This document shows positions 1-5,362 of a DNA stretch of 5,534 bases, piece by piece. Made by a program: the position numbers and the translations under genes. The DNA is from an uncultured Clostridia bacterium (GTDB lineage Bacteria > Bacillota > Clostridia > UBA1381). The number at the start of each line of letters is the position of its first letter. The first letter of the stretch is position 1. The notes below the pieces were generated by a model. The model was given only the letters and a program-made list of their open reading frames with translations. It was not told the DNA's origin and made no database searches. The stretch covers positions 1 to 5,534 of the forward strand of contig CAJUEZ010000077.1 of NCBI GenBank assembly GCA_910585485.1, given 5' to 3'.

Positions 1-1
1 A

Positions 2-175
2 CAAAACGCACTTACACCGTTAAAGCGTGAAACGGTTATTTGTTGGCTGAAAGCCAATCAAAATAAATATTGTATCAGGTATGATTACAATATTCTAAAC
101 CGCGATAACAAACGTGTTCGCGGTTTCAGCGGAATATATGTAAAAGATATTCCGCGTCCTATATATGGCGTGTAA
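2..175 (+). CDS. C-terminal fragment of an unrecognised protein (5' end outside window)
   Basis: An open frame runs from the window edge (first complete codon at 2) for 57 codons to a TAA at 173-175. The visible peptide is basic, starts QNALTPLKRETVICWL and ends KDIPRPIYGV; no catalytic motif or membrane segment is visible. I do not recognise the family. Its position just upstream of an iteron-like motif cluster and a relaxase gene would suit a replication or DNA-processing protein of a mobilisable element, but that is inference from context only. Its last codons (GGC GTG) and stop lie inside a perfect 10-bp-stem hairpin (164-186), so the end of the gene and the repeat region overlap. No start or ribosome binding site can be judged because the gene is cut by the window edge. 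Confidence 0.6.
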   Translation, partial: QNALTPLKRETVICWLKANQNKYCIRYDYNILNRDNKRVRGFSGIYVKDIPRPIYGV

Positions 176-272
176 AACACGCCATACACACGCCGAAACC
201 GTAGGCTATATCAGAATTACACGCCTACACGCCATTGTTATAACAGGCGTGTATCAGCGTGTAACGGCGTGT
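167..272. repeat. Iteron-like cluster: eight copies of GGCGTGT/ACACGCC
   Basis: The motif GGCGTGT occurs at 167, 246 and 266, with a one-base variant AGCGTGT at 256. Its complement ACACGCC occurs at 177, 188, 219 and 227. The three copies at 246, 256 and 266 are spaced exactly 10 bp apart, so they would sit on one face of the helix. Copies of opposite orientation can pair: 164-173 with 177-186 gives a 10-bp stem with an AAA loop, and 218-226 with 245-253 gives a 9-bp stem around a central palindrome TGTTATAACA (236-245). Such clusters are typical of binding sites for a replication initiator or relaxosome protein. That function is inferred; the repeats are seen directly. Confidence 0.75.
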
Positions 273-275
273 GGA

Positions 276-339
276 TAATGCGCGTCAGCGCATTACGGTA
301 CTGCAAGGCAGTACCTCGATAATACGTCTGTATTATCGA
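276..339. repeat. Three back-to-back perfect hairpins
   Basis: Three perfect inverted repeats follow each other with at most one base between them. Hairpin one is 276-283 with 288-295 (8 bp, loop GTCA). Hairpin two is 297-304 with 308-315 (8 bp, loop AAG). Hairpin three is 316-325 with 330-339 (10 bp, loop GTCT). The three stems are unrelated in sequence, so this is not a tandem duplication; the structure itself appears to be what is kept. None is followed by a T-run on either strand, which argues against ordinary terminators. Structured single-stranded DNA (oriT or a single-strand origin) or a folded leader RNA of the relaxase transcript are the main options. Confidence 0.75.
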
Positions 340-363
340 AAAGCCCTCTGCAAGAGCGCAAGG

Positions 364-447
364 TTTTGTTATAAGTCCGCAGGAATTATGACAAAAGCGT
401 CTTTGCGTTACTTTTTACAAAAGTAACAAAACCGCACCTATCGGTGC
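364..447. repeat. Further hairpins in the relaxase leader
   Basis: Three more inverted repeats lie between the triple hairpin and the relaxase start. 364-374 pairs with 386-396 (11 bp including one G-T pair, 11-nt loop). 407-415 pairs perfectly with 419-427 (9 bp, loop TAC). 434-438 pairs with 443-447 (5 bp, 4-nt loop) and ends 14 bases before the Shine-Dalgarno sequence. Together with the upstream stems, the gene-free stretch 176-476 is almost entirely paired sequence. The last hairpin is near enough to the ribosome binding site to influence translation, though it does not cover it. Confidence 0.6.
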
Positions 448-461
448 AGAAAACACATCAT

Positions 462-470
462 AGGAGGTGA
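462..470 (+). promoter_or_regulatory. Shine-Dalgarno of the relaxase gene
   Basis: AGGAGGTGA lies six bases before the ATG at 477. It is a full-length anti-16S match and settles the relaxase start codon. I found no convincing -35/-10 pair close upstream, so the relaxase is probably transcribed from further upstream, through the hairpin region. Confidence 0.9.
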
Positions 471-476
471 CACAAA

Positions 477-1661
477 ATGAGTACACAAAAGAGCATTAGC
501 GGAATTATCGGCAAGGGCAGCATACGTCATAACAACCGTGAATTTTACGCCGCCAATGTAAACCAAAACCGTACAAAGGATAACATAATTCTATGCAAAC
601 AAGATATTCACGAAGCATATCACGAATTATTTAACAAACCGTTATCTGAATACAACGCCAAACAAAAACGTAAAGACCGATGTATTTCTGACTATTACGA
701 ACATATACGGCTATCCAAACAGGAAAAGCTGTTTTATGAGGTTATATTCCAAATAGGCGATATGACAGACACGGCGGTAGGAACAGAAGACGGAGAACAA
801 GCCGCTAAAATTCTGCAAGAATTTTATGAGAAGCTGCAAGCGGGCAATCCCAATATACACATTTTCAATGCCGTTATCCATATGGACGAAGCCACGCCGC
901 ATTTACATATTGATTTTATACCTGTTGCAACAGAAAGCAAAAGAGGATTATCAACAAGAAATTCCTTGTCAAAGGCTTTGGAACAGCAAGGGTTTAAGAG
1001 TGAGGGCAAGCTGAACACCTGTGCCAAGCTGTGGATTGACAGTGAAAAGGAACGGCTTACGGAGTGTATGACAGAACACGGACTTGAACGCGAGAATAAA
1101 GGCATAAAACGCAGTAATTTATCTGTGGAGGAATACAAGCTCCAAAAACGAATGGAGGAAGTTGCAGAAATTGAGGAGCAATTAACCGTAAAGACAAAAC
1201 AATTATCTAATCTTAACGATGAGATAACTGATAAACAATCAGAGCTTAAAAAGCTATCGGACAAGGAAGTAAAAATCAAGGATATTGATAAAATTCCTGT
1301 TGAAAAGGTAATGTTTTCCGATAAGGTGAAAATCAAGAGCGAGGATTTTGACACACTCCAAAATACGTCTAAAAAGTATTATTCAAACAGGCAAAATAAC
1401 AGCTTCTTAAAAGCAAAGGTGAAGCTTTTGGAAAGTGAAAATGAGGATTTGAAAGAAACCATATCAGAACAAAACAGCGAATTGTCTGAATTAAAAAGCC
1501 TGCGCGGTAAACTTAAAATTTCAAAGCTCGAAAATGAAATACAGAGATTACAAAAGCTAATTGACAAGCTGTTTGAATTTATTGACAAATTCAAGCTCCG
1601 CGATATGTGGGAAAAATTCATACAAAAGTCCAAAAAACGGGACAGGAATATGGAGAGATAA
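477..1661 (+). CDS. MobV/Pre-family relaxase (plasmid mobilisation / recombination enzyme)
   Basis: This 394-residue protein would nick the element's oriT and lead the single strand into a conjugation channel supplied by another element. The MobV metal-binding signature is intact at residues 135-144 (HMDEATPHLH, histidines 135, 142 and 144). Near the N-terminus, GSIRHNNREF aligns with the MobM (pMV158) segment holding its catalytic His22, which makes His18 the likely nucleophile. Residues from about 225 to 262 and 315 to 370 are charged, leucine-rich coiled-coil stretches, as usual for the C-terminal half of this family. It is shorter than MobM (494 residues) but has both the nuclease core and coiled coils, so it looks complete. 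The start is fixed by the Shine-Dalgarno at 462-470. No separate accessory nicking protein or transfer-channel gene is visible, fitting an element mobilised in trans. The integrase gene follows in the same direction after 87 bp. Confidence 0.93.
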   Translation: MSTQKSISGIIGKGSIRHNNREFYAANVNQNRTKDNIILCKQDIHEAYHELFNKPLSEYNAKQKRKDRCISDYYEHIRLSKQEKLFYEVIFQIGDMTDTAVGTEDGEQAAKILQEFYEKLQAGNPNIHIFNAVIHMDEATPHLHIDFIPVATESKRGLSTRNSLSKALEQQGFKSEGKLNTCAKLWIDSEKERLTECMTEHGLERENKGIKRSNLSVEEYKLQKRMEEVAEIEEQLTVKTKQLSNLNDEITDKQSELKKLSDKEVKIKDIDKIPVEKVMFSDKVKIKSEDFDTLQNTSKKYYSNRQNNSFLKAKVKLLESENEDLKETISEQNSELSELKSLRGKLKISKLENEIQRLQKLIDKLFEFIDKFKLRDMWEKFIQKSKKRDRNMER

Positions 1662-1670
1662 AAAATTATG

Positions 1671-1699
1671 TTGACTACCCTCCGTATCGGCGTTATAAT
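1671..1699 (+). promoter_or_regulatory. Sigma-A promoter of the integrase gene
   Basis: TTGACT at 1671-1676 and a perfect TATAAT at 1694-1699 are separated by 17 bp, the ideal spacing. Transcription would begin near 1706, about 43 bases before the integrase ATG. This is the strongest promoter-like sequence in the window and gives the integrase expression independent of the relaxase. Confidence 0.85.
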
Positions 1700-1715
1700 G
1701 AAGGTACAGAGGGTA
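1676..1715. promoter_or_regulatory. Inverted repeat bracketing the integrase promoter (possible operator)
   Basis: TACCCTC at 1676-1682 and its exact complement GAGGGTA at 1709-1715 are 33 bp apart, about three helical turns. One arm overlaps the last base of the -35 box and the start of the spacer; the other lies just past the expected transcription start. A dimeric repressor or directionality factor binding both arms could control integrase expression. With a 26-nt loop and no T-run it is not a terminator. The operator role is inferred. Confidence 0.5.
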
Positions 1716-1733
1716 TGTCTCAGATAAATATTG

Positions 1734-1740
1734 AAAGGAG
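1734..1740 (+). promoter_or_regulatory. Shine-Dalgarno deciding the integrase start
   Basis: AAAGGAG lies eight bases before ATG 1749. The frame is also open to a TTG at 1731, but that codon sits just before the Shine-Dalgarno, so ATG 1749 is the real start. Confidence 0.88.
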
Positions 1741-1748
1741 ATTTATCA

Positions 1749-2912
1749 ATGGCAACCATTAGACAACGAGGTAACAGTTATCAGATAAGAGTGTCCTGCG
1801 GATACGACGCAGACGGAAATCAAGTTGAACAATCTATGACTTGGAAACCTGACAAGAAAATGACACCAAAACAGCTTGAAAAAGAACTCAACCGTCAAGC
1901 AGTAATATTTGAGGAAGCGTGCGCCAACGGCTATATAACATCAGCCGTAAAGTTTTCAGTATTTTCAGACCAATGGATTGAGGATTATGCAAAACCAAAA
2001 TACAAGAAAACAACAATGTATAAAATGGAGCATATCAAAAAGCGTATTGATGAGGAAATAGGTCATAAGCGGCTTGATAAAATTACACCGAGAGATATTC
2101 AAGCGCTCATTAAGACGCTGAAAAACGGAAACGAAGCAAAAGGTTATAAACCAATGGCGGCAAAAACCATTAAAAATTACATATCATATGTTTCAACTGT
2201 ATTTGAGTATGCAATCCGACTTGATATGATGAGCCGCAATCCCTGCACAAGAGCAAATATTTCCACAGGTAAGGCTAAGGAACGTGATATTTATACTCTT
2301 GAAGAAGCGCAAGTATTTATTGATACTCTTGTAGAAAAGGCTTCATTAGTATATCAATGCTACTTTATATTAGCAATTTACAGTGGTTTCCGCAGAGGAG
2401 AGTTAAGCGGTCTGACGTGGGATAATGTTGATTTTATCAATCATATTATAACGATTGACAAGGCATTATACTATACAAAAGCTGAGGGCATTGTTTTGGA
2501 CACTCCAAAAACGGAAACATCACAAAGAAGTCTTAAACTGCCTGAAATTGTGTTCGGCTATTTACACAAATTGAAAGACTTTTACGCTGATGAAGTGCTC
2601 CGTCTTGGTACGAAGTGGGAGGAAAACAACTTTGTATTCCGAAATGAATTTGGCGGCGTATTATCGCCGTTATCGCCTAATTCGTGGCTTCATAAGTTTT
2701 GTGAGCGTGAGGGACTTAGATATGTAAATATTCACAGTTTCAGACATCTTAATGCAAGTCTTTTAATTGACAGCGGCGCAAGCGTTAAAACCGTTCAAGC
2801 CTGTATGGGGCATAGTATGGCAAGCACGACGCTTAATATCTACGCTCACTCATTCAGGCGTTCACAGGCTATTGCAAGTGAAGCCGTTGCAGAAAATTTT
2901 AATCTTTTGTAA
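1749..2912 (+). CDS. int: Tyrosine recombinase / integrase of an integrative element
   Basis: This 387-residue site-specific recombinase would join attP to attB and, with a directionality factor, excise the element. Residues 1 to about 35 (MATIRQRGNSYQIRVSCGYD...) have the look of the arm-binding N-terminal domain of Tn916/phage-type integrases. About 68-160 is the helical core-binding domain and about 178-380 the catalytic domain. All catalytic residues are visible: Arg215 (SGFRRGEL), Lys254 (TPKTETSQRS), His329 and Arg332 (HSFRHLNAS), His355 (MGH) and the nucleophile Tyr365 (LNIYAHS). Length is normal for the family and nothing is broken. ATG 1749 is chosen because of the Shine-Dalgarno at 1734-1740. 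The gene ends 139 bp before the tRNA-derived core at 3052-3074 and points towards it, and short repeats that may be its arm sites lie on both sides of the core. Confidence 0.95.
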   Translation: MATIRQRGNSYQIRVSCGYDADGNQVEQSMTWKPDKKMTPKQLEKELNRQAVIFEEACANGYITSAVKFSVFSDQWIEDYAKPKYKKTTMYKMEHIKKRIDEEIGHKRLDKITPRDIQALIKTLKNGNEAKGYKPMAAKTIKNYISYVSTVFEYAIRLDMMSRNPCTRANISTGKAKERDIYTLEEAQVFIDTLVEKASLVYQCYFILAIYSGFRRGELSGLTWDNVDFINHIITIDKALYYTKAEGIVLDTPKTETSQRSLKLPEIVFGYLHKLKDFYADEVLRLGTKWEENNFVFRNEFGGVLSPLSPNSWLHKFCEREGLRYVNIHSFRHLNASLLIDSGASVKTVQACMGHSMASTTLNIYAHSFRRSQAIASEAVAENFNLL

Positions 2913-2982
2913 CGGACAATAAATTACACAATGAAGTGAGCAGTAAACGTATAAAATCCGTATAACGGACAGACAACGGACA
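2911..2982 (+). repeat. Three AACGGACA direct repeats (candidate integrase arm sites, int side)
   Basis: AACGGACA occurs at 2911-2918, 2964-2971 and 2975-2982, all in the same orientation; the last two start 11 bp apart. The first overlaps the integrase stop codon. They lie 70 to 141 bp from the att core, on the integrase side. The core element GGACA resembles the GACAA of the 11-bp repeats on the other side of the core (3115-3136), as expected if one N-terminal arm-binding domain reads both sets. Binding is inferred. Confidence 0.5.
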
Positions 2983-3013
2983 AACACCGTTTTTGTTAGA
3001 AAGTAAAAACCCC

Positions 3014-3039
3014 GAAAACCGCTTACCTATGCGGTTTTC
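3014..3039. terminator. Terminator-like hairpin between int and the att core
   Basis: GAAAACCGC (3014-3022) pairs perfectly with GCGGTTTTC (3031-3039) around an 8-nt loop. Read on the minus strand the stem is followed by GGGG then five Ts (3009-3005). Read on plus it is followed by AGGACTTCATTTT, a weaker tail. It would separate the convergent integrase transcript from leftward transcription. A weaker stem with a T-tail, 2975-2979 with 2987-2991, may also help stop integrase transcription. Confidence 0.65.
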
Positions 3040-3051
3040 AGGACTTCATTT

Positions 3052-3074
3052 TGGCGGAGAAGGAGGGATTTGAA
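3052..3074 (-). other. Attachment-site core: 3' end of a tRNA (tRNA-Ser-like)
   Basis: On the minus strand these 23 bases read, in order, a seven-base T-loop (TTCAAAT), a T-stem 3' strand (CCCTC), an acceptor 3' strand (CTTCTCC), discriminator G and an encoded CCA. This acceptor with G73 fits Gram-positive tRNA-Ser. The match breaks exactly at the first T-loop base: position 3075 would have to be a C to continue into a T-stem, and nothing tRNA-like follows. It is therefore a carried copy of a tRNA 3' end, the classical tyrosine-integrase core, not a functional tRNA gene. tRNA identity comes from recall of typical sequences, so Ser is likely but not certain. Confidence 0.75.
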
Positions 3075-3114
3075 GTATATTAAAATCGTATACTAGAGCC
3101 AATCACTATATTTT

Positions 3115-3136
3115 GACAACTTTTCGACAACTTTTC
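3115..3136 (+). repeat. Perfect 11-bp tandem direct repeat GACAACTTTTC x2 (candidate arm sites)
   Basis: GACAACTTTTC occurs at 3115-3125 and again immediately at 3126-3136, an exact one-helical-turn period. It lies 41 bp from the att core on the side opposite the integrase gene. Repeats of this size and spacing are usual for integrase arm binding. A single GACAAC also occurs on the other side at 2972-2977. The rest of the gap 3137-3203 holds only a weak AT-rich inverted repeat (3172-3177 with 3181-3186). Confidence 0.6.
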
Positions 3137-3203
3137 TTGAGATTTCTACACATCAATTCCTTTTATATCTGTCATATCCGATATGATTTCTTTACAAGCT
3201 GTA

Positions 3204-3920
3204 TTAATTTTCAAAATCACAGTCCTCTATAATTTGAGCTTCCTTTAATACATTGCTAAACGCTTCTTCATAACGTTTATAAACACTACTTTCTCTTTTA
3301 AATGTTAAAAAGTATGATTTAGAACTATTTGAATGTGGTATATATGGGGTTATGTAGCAATATTTATCATCGCATAGTTCTATGCTTCCTGTCGGATAAT
3401 GGCATGAATAATAAAGTTTTATGCTTCCTTTCCCTTTATATTGTCTAGATCTTATTGTTTCTTCCATTTCTCTAATGAATTTAGTAACCTCATCCACTTC
3501 CTTTTTAGCATCTATATTACGACATAATGCTTTATTCATACTATCGCTATCCATTACATCTGGTGAAGTTACAATTAAGCATATATTACAATTATTATTT
3601 ATAACCGCTTCCACAAAATCACTATCATATGACTTTAATGTGCTATTAGCTGTATGAAATAATAAATTAAGTTTTTTACTGTTTCTATAATTTATTTTCT
3701 TATCCTTTGCTTGTCCCATCCCATATATTTGCAAATTATTATCTAATCCCTCTTTTTTTAACAATAAAACATCAAATAAATTAATAATATTAGCAGTTAT
3801 CAGCGCAATTGCTAGCGCCTCCAAAATACTGCAAATTAAATTATCATAGAGAAATACTGCACAAAATACTCCTATTCCAAACACTAAAGAAAATGAATTA
3901 ATTAAAACTTCTTTTTTCAT
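3204..3920 (-). CDS. Two-helix membrane protein with a C-terminal cytosolic domain; possible lysogenic-conversion or exclusion protein
   Basis: This is a 238-residue protein of uncertain function. Residues about 7-25 and 27-54 are two hydrophobic segments forming an N-terminal membrane hairpin; there is no cleavable signal peptide. From about 80 on, the protein is soluble and contains NLLFHTANSTLKSYDSDFVE, a hydrophobic strand CNICLIVTSPD, and near the end IELCDDKYCYITPYIPH followed by a helix with Y-x-x-x-F. This pattern recalls phospholipase-D-like sensor domains such as DUF5919, without a clear HxK catalytic motif; the resemblance is from memory only. The start is supported by AAGGAG at 3935-3930, nine bases before the ATG. 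The gene is visibly more AT-rich than its neighbours and has its own promoter, between phage lysis genes and an att core. This is where lysogenic-conversion (moron), exclusion or defence genes often sit. Function remains unproven. Confidence 0.8.
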   Translation of the reverse strand: MKKEVLINSFSLVFGIGVFCAVFLYDNLICSILEALAIALITANIINLFDVLLLKKEGLDNNLQIYGMGQAKDKKINYRNSKKLNLLFHTANSTLKSYDSDFVEAVINNNCNICLIVTSPDVMDSDSMNKALCRNIDAKKEVDEVTKFIREMEETIRSRQYKGKGSIKLYYSCHYPTGSIELCDDKYCYITPYIPHSNSSKSYFLTFKRESSVYKRYEEAFSNVLKEAQIIEDCDFEN

Positions 3921-3976
3921 AAAAAAACGCTCCTTCTAAACTAAGCACACGCCTATTTTATCTTTCGTACCAATTT

Positions 3977-4005
3977 ATATTAACACAATTTCATTATTTT
4001 GTCAA
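3977..4005 (-). promoter_or_regulatory. Promoter of the membrane-protein gene
   Basis: On the minus strand, a perfect TTGACA (4005-4000) is followed after 17 bp by TAATAT (3982-3977), a four-of-six -10 match. Transcription would start about 50 bases upstream of the ATG at 3920. With the terminator at 4085-4119 just behind it, the gene appears to be a separate unit, able to be expressed in the lysogen while the lysis genes are silent. Confidence 0.6.
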
Positions 4006-4084
4006 AATTATATTTCTATAGCTTGACATAAAATTTGTATATCTATAAATCCATATTATTACAAAGTAATAGTTCCTACAATAC

Positions 4085-4119
4085 AAAAAAAACGGAAGCC
4101 GTCATTACAACAGCTTCCG
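4085..4119 (-). terminator. Intrinsic terminator closing the endolysin/methyltransferase transcript
   Basis: On the minus strand CGGAAGC (4119-4113) pairs with GCTTCCG (4099-4093) around a 13-nt loop and is followed directly by eight Ts (4092-4085). It lies 15 bp past the stop codon of the truncated endolysin copy and is a textbook Rho-independent terminator for the leftward operon. Confidence 0.9.
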
Positions 4120-4133
4120 CTTTACCATACATA

Positions 4134-4577
4134 TTAATCATACAGACCCGCGCGGTCATTAATCACGAATACCTTAATCATATCCATTGTAAGACCGAGC
4201 CGTCCCTGCTCATCGCCGACAAGCACACCCTTGTCCATCAGCTTCTGAATGGTCGGCTTAGCCCATTCAGGCATATTGTTGTCCATATAATCATATATCA
4301 TAGGCTTAACCTTTTCAATTTCCTGTTTCAATTTCTCATACTGTCCCATAGTTAATTCCTCCGTTTCTGTTAATCGTTCTTTGAATACGCCCCAGAGCTT
4401 CCAGCCCAATTCCCGCATACTGTTCGGGCAACTCTTACGGCTTGCGTCATAATGCCGTACAACGTGGTTAATATCAATACGCTGTTCCAACATAAGCTGT
4501 CTTGTTAACTGTACCGCATTTTCAAATGCCTTGCTGTAATCACCGTCACAATTGATACATAATTTTGTTATTTTATA
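4134..4577 (-). pseudogene. 5'-truncated endolysin (N-acetylmuramoyl-L-alanine amidase) copy
   Basis: The frame is open on the minus strand from just after a TGA (4580-4578) to the TAA at 4134-4136 and reads as the second half of a type-2 amidase plus its C-terminal region. The first methionine (4493) has no Shine-Dalgarno and lies inside the amidase domain; homology begins upstream of it, with CINCDGDYSKAFENAV. VVRHYDASRKSCP contains the H-x5-K-x-C pattern of T7-lysozyme-type amidases: a zinc histidine, a catalytic lysine and a zinc cysteine (His14, Lys20, Cys22 counted from that Met). The first zinc histidine and catalytic tyrosine of the N-terminal half are missing, so it cannot be an active amidase. 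The tail holds a charged helical linker and a domain beginning PEWAKPTIQKLMDKG, probably cell-wall binding or SLH-like. No frameshift or internal stop is present. It lies 15 bp downstream of the methyltransferase gene at the reading-frame level and duplicates the end of the gene at 5362-5534. Confidence 0.75.
4139..4267. repeat. Left copy of the endolysin 3'-end direct repeat
   Basis: These 129 bases align without gaps to 5406-5534. I count 18 mismatches by eye, about 86% identity, concentrated at third codon positions except close to the stop. The repeat certainly extends further left-to-right in coordinates, but its partner is cut by the window edge. The two copies are direct repeats offset by 1267 bp and enclose the methyltransferase gene. 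Confidence 0.9.
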
Positions 4578-4592
4578 TCAACATACGATATT

Positions 4593-5345
4593 TTAAAAAT
4601 TCTTGATTATAACTTCTTTATATTCCGTATTGTTTGACGCTGACGATAATTGATTAAAGCGTGTTACAGGAATTATATTAAAATCCTTGTACATTTCCAA
4701 TATAGCACTATCGGCATTATATGATAATATAAACTTGCCTTTTATATCTTTTAACACATTTAACAAGCGTTCGTGGTCTGGTATAGAAAAATTACTGTTG
4801 TAATATCTTTCTGCCGCATAGTACGGCGGATCAAGATAGAATAACGCGCCCGGTCTGTCATATATCTTTATCAACTTTTCAAAGTCGCTGTGTTCAATAA
4901 CAACCCTTTGTAATCTATTCTGTATTTCTGACAAATAATCAATCTTACCGGATAAATTTGTAACATCTGTCGCAAAATCTTTTTTACAAGCTCCAAAACT
5001 ACCACGAATTATTATATAATACCTTGCCGCACGCTGAATATCCGTTAATCCCTCTGCGTGGAGCTGTGAAATATAGCTTTTAAATATTTCGCGCGAATGT
5101 ATTATATATTTTAATTCTTCCTTTAATGCCGGAGCGTGATATTTTATACAGCGATATAAATTTATTAAATCGCCGTCAATATCGTTAAAAACTTCAAACG
5201 GCGCGTGCTTGTCTTTACCAAATAACACCCAACCCGCGCCGCCGAATACTTCAATGTATCTGTCAAACTCCGACGGAAATTCCTCAATAATACGCTTTCT
5301 TAAAATACGTTTACCGCCAACCCACGGTATAAAACTATTCATCAT
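4593..5345 (-). CDS. D12-class (Dam-like) DNA adenine-N6 methyltransferase
   Basis: This 250-residue enzyme transfers a methyl group from S-adenosylmethionine to adenine N6 in DNA. Motifs appear in the alpha-class order: motif X at 5-14 (FIPWVGGKRI), motif I at 31-39 (IEVFGGAGW), an acidic ligand region at 53-60 (FNDIDGDL), a variable target-recognition region at about 75-160, the catalytic DPPY at 172-175 (FYLDPPYYA), FILSYN at 205-210, and the usual ending EVIIKNF. Length and motifs match complete Dam/T4-Dam-like enzymes. GATC specificity is only a guess. No partner restriction endonuclease is visible, so it looks like an orphan phage methyltransferase that may protect phage DNA or mark it for regulation. 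The start at 5345 has AAAGGAG ten bases upstream; a second ATG follows at 5342. The gene is translationally close-coupled to the endolysin and is enclosed by two copies of the endolysin 3' end. Confidence 0.93.
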   Translation of the reverse strand: MMNSFIPWVGGKRILRKRIIEEFPSEFDRYIEVFGGAGWVLFGKDKHAPFEVFNDIDGDLINLYRCIKYHAPALKEELKYIIHSREIFKSYISQLHAEGLTDIQRAARYYIIIRGSFGACKKDFATDVTNLSGKIDYLSEIQNRLQRVVIEHSDFEKLIKIYDRPGALFYLDPPYYAAERYYNSNFSIPDHERLLNVLKDIKGKFILSYNADSAILEMYKDFNIIPVTRFNQLSSASNNTEYKEVIIKNF

Positions 5346-5355
5346 AACTATACAT

Positions 5356-5362
5356 CTCCTTT
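5356..5362 (-). promoter_or_regulatory. Methyltransferase Shine-Dalgarno overlapping the endolysin stop codon
   Basis: On the minus strand AAAGGAG (5362-5356) shares its first base with the TGA stop (5364-5362) of the upstream endolysin gene and lies ten bases before ATG 5345. A ribosome finishing the endolysin would uncover or reload at this site, so translational coupling is likely, and both genes would be made from the late transcript. Confidence 0.8.

Larger units (their letters stand above)
164..447. other. Candidate origin of transfer / replication-control region
   Basis: MobV-type elements usually carry their oriT just upstream of the relaxase gene, made of inverted repeats next to a short nick site. 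This gene-free region lies directly upstream of a MobV-type relaxase and contains at least eight hairpins plus the GGCGTGT cluster. A GTGTG, which recalls the GTGTG preceding the nick in pMV158, occurs here once (269-273), immediately before the triple hairpin. The exact nick site cannot be fixed from the sequence alone. The region could instead, or also, be an oriV. Confidence 0.4.

Noticed and set aside
269..274. Exact relaxase nick site at GTGTG/G
   Set aside because: The match to the pMV158 nick region is only five bases and the following bases differ; too weak to call as a feature of its own.
164..339. CRISPR array
   Set aside because: The hairpin stems are different sequences, there are no regular spacers, and the repeated unit is only 7 bp in both orientations.
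824..1354. Minus-strand 176-codon open frame, and a similar one at 1379-1759
   Set aside because: Both lie antisense to the relaxase coiled-coil region, are serine/leucine-rich in the manner of shadow frames, and lack ribosome binding sites.
1731..1748. TTG start extending the integrase by six residues
   Set aside because: The Shine-Dalgarno AAAGGAG lies between this TTG and ATG 1749, so the extension would be upstream of the ribosome site; the usual integrase start MATIRQRGN follows from ATG 1749.
3052..3074. A functional tRNA gene
   Set aside because: Only the T-loop to CCA part is present; no anticodon arm, D-arm or 5' acceptor strand exists on either side.
4035..4355. Plus-strand 106-codon open frame
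   Set aside because: It runs antisense through the terminator and the well-supported endolysin remnant. A TTGACA at 4023-4028 with a TATAAA at 15-bp spacing lies at its 5' edge, but there is no ribosome site and no protein-like pattern.
4134..4493. Reading the 119-codon frame from ATG 4493 as an intact small protein
   Set aside because: Amidase homology continues upstream of this Met, there is no Shine-Dalgarno before it, and half the catalytic site is missing; a truncated copy explains it better.
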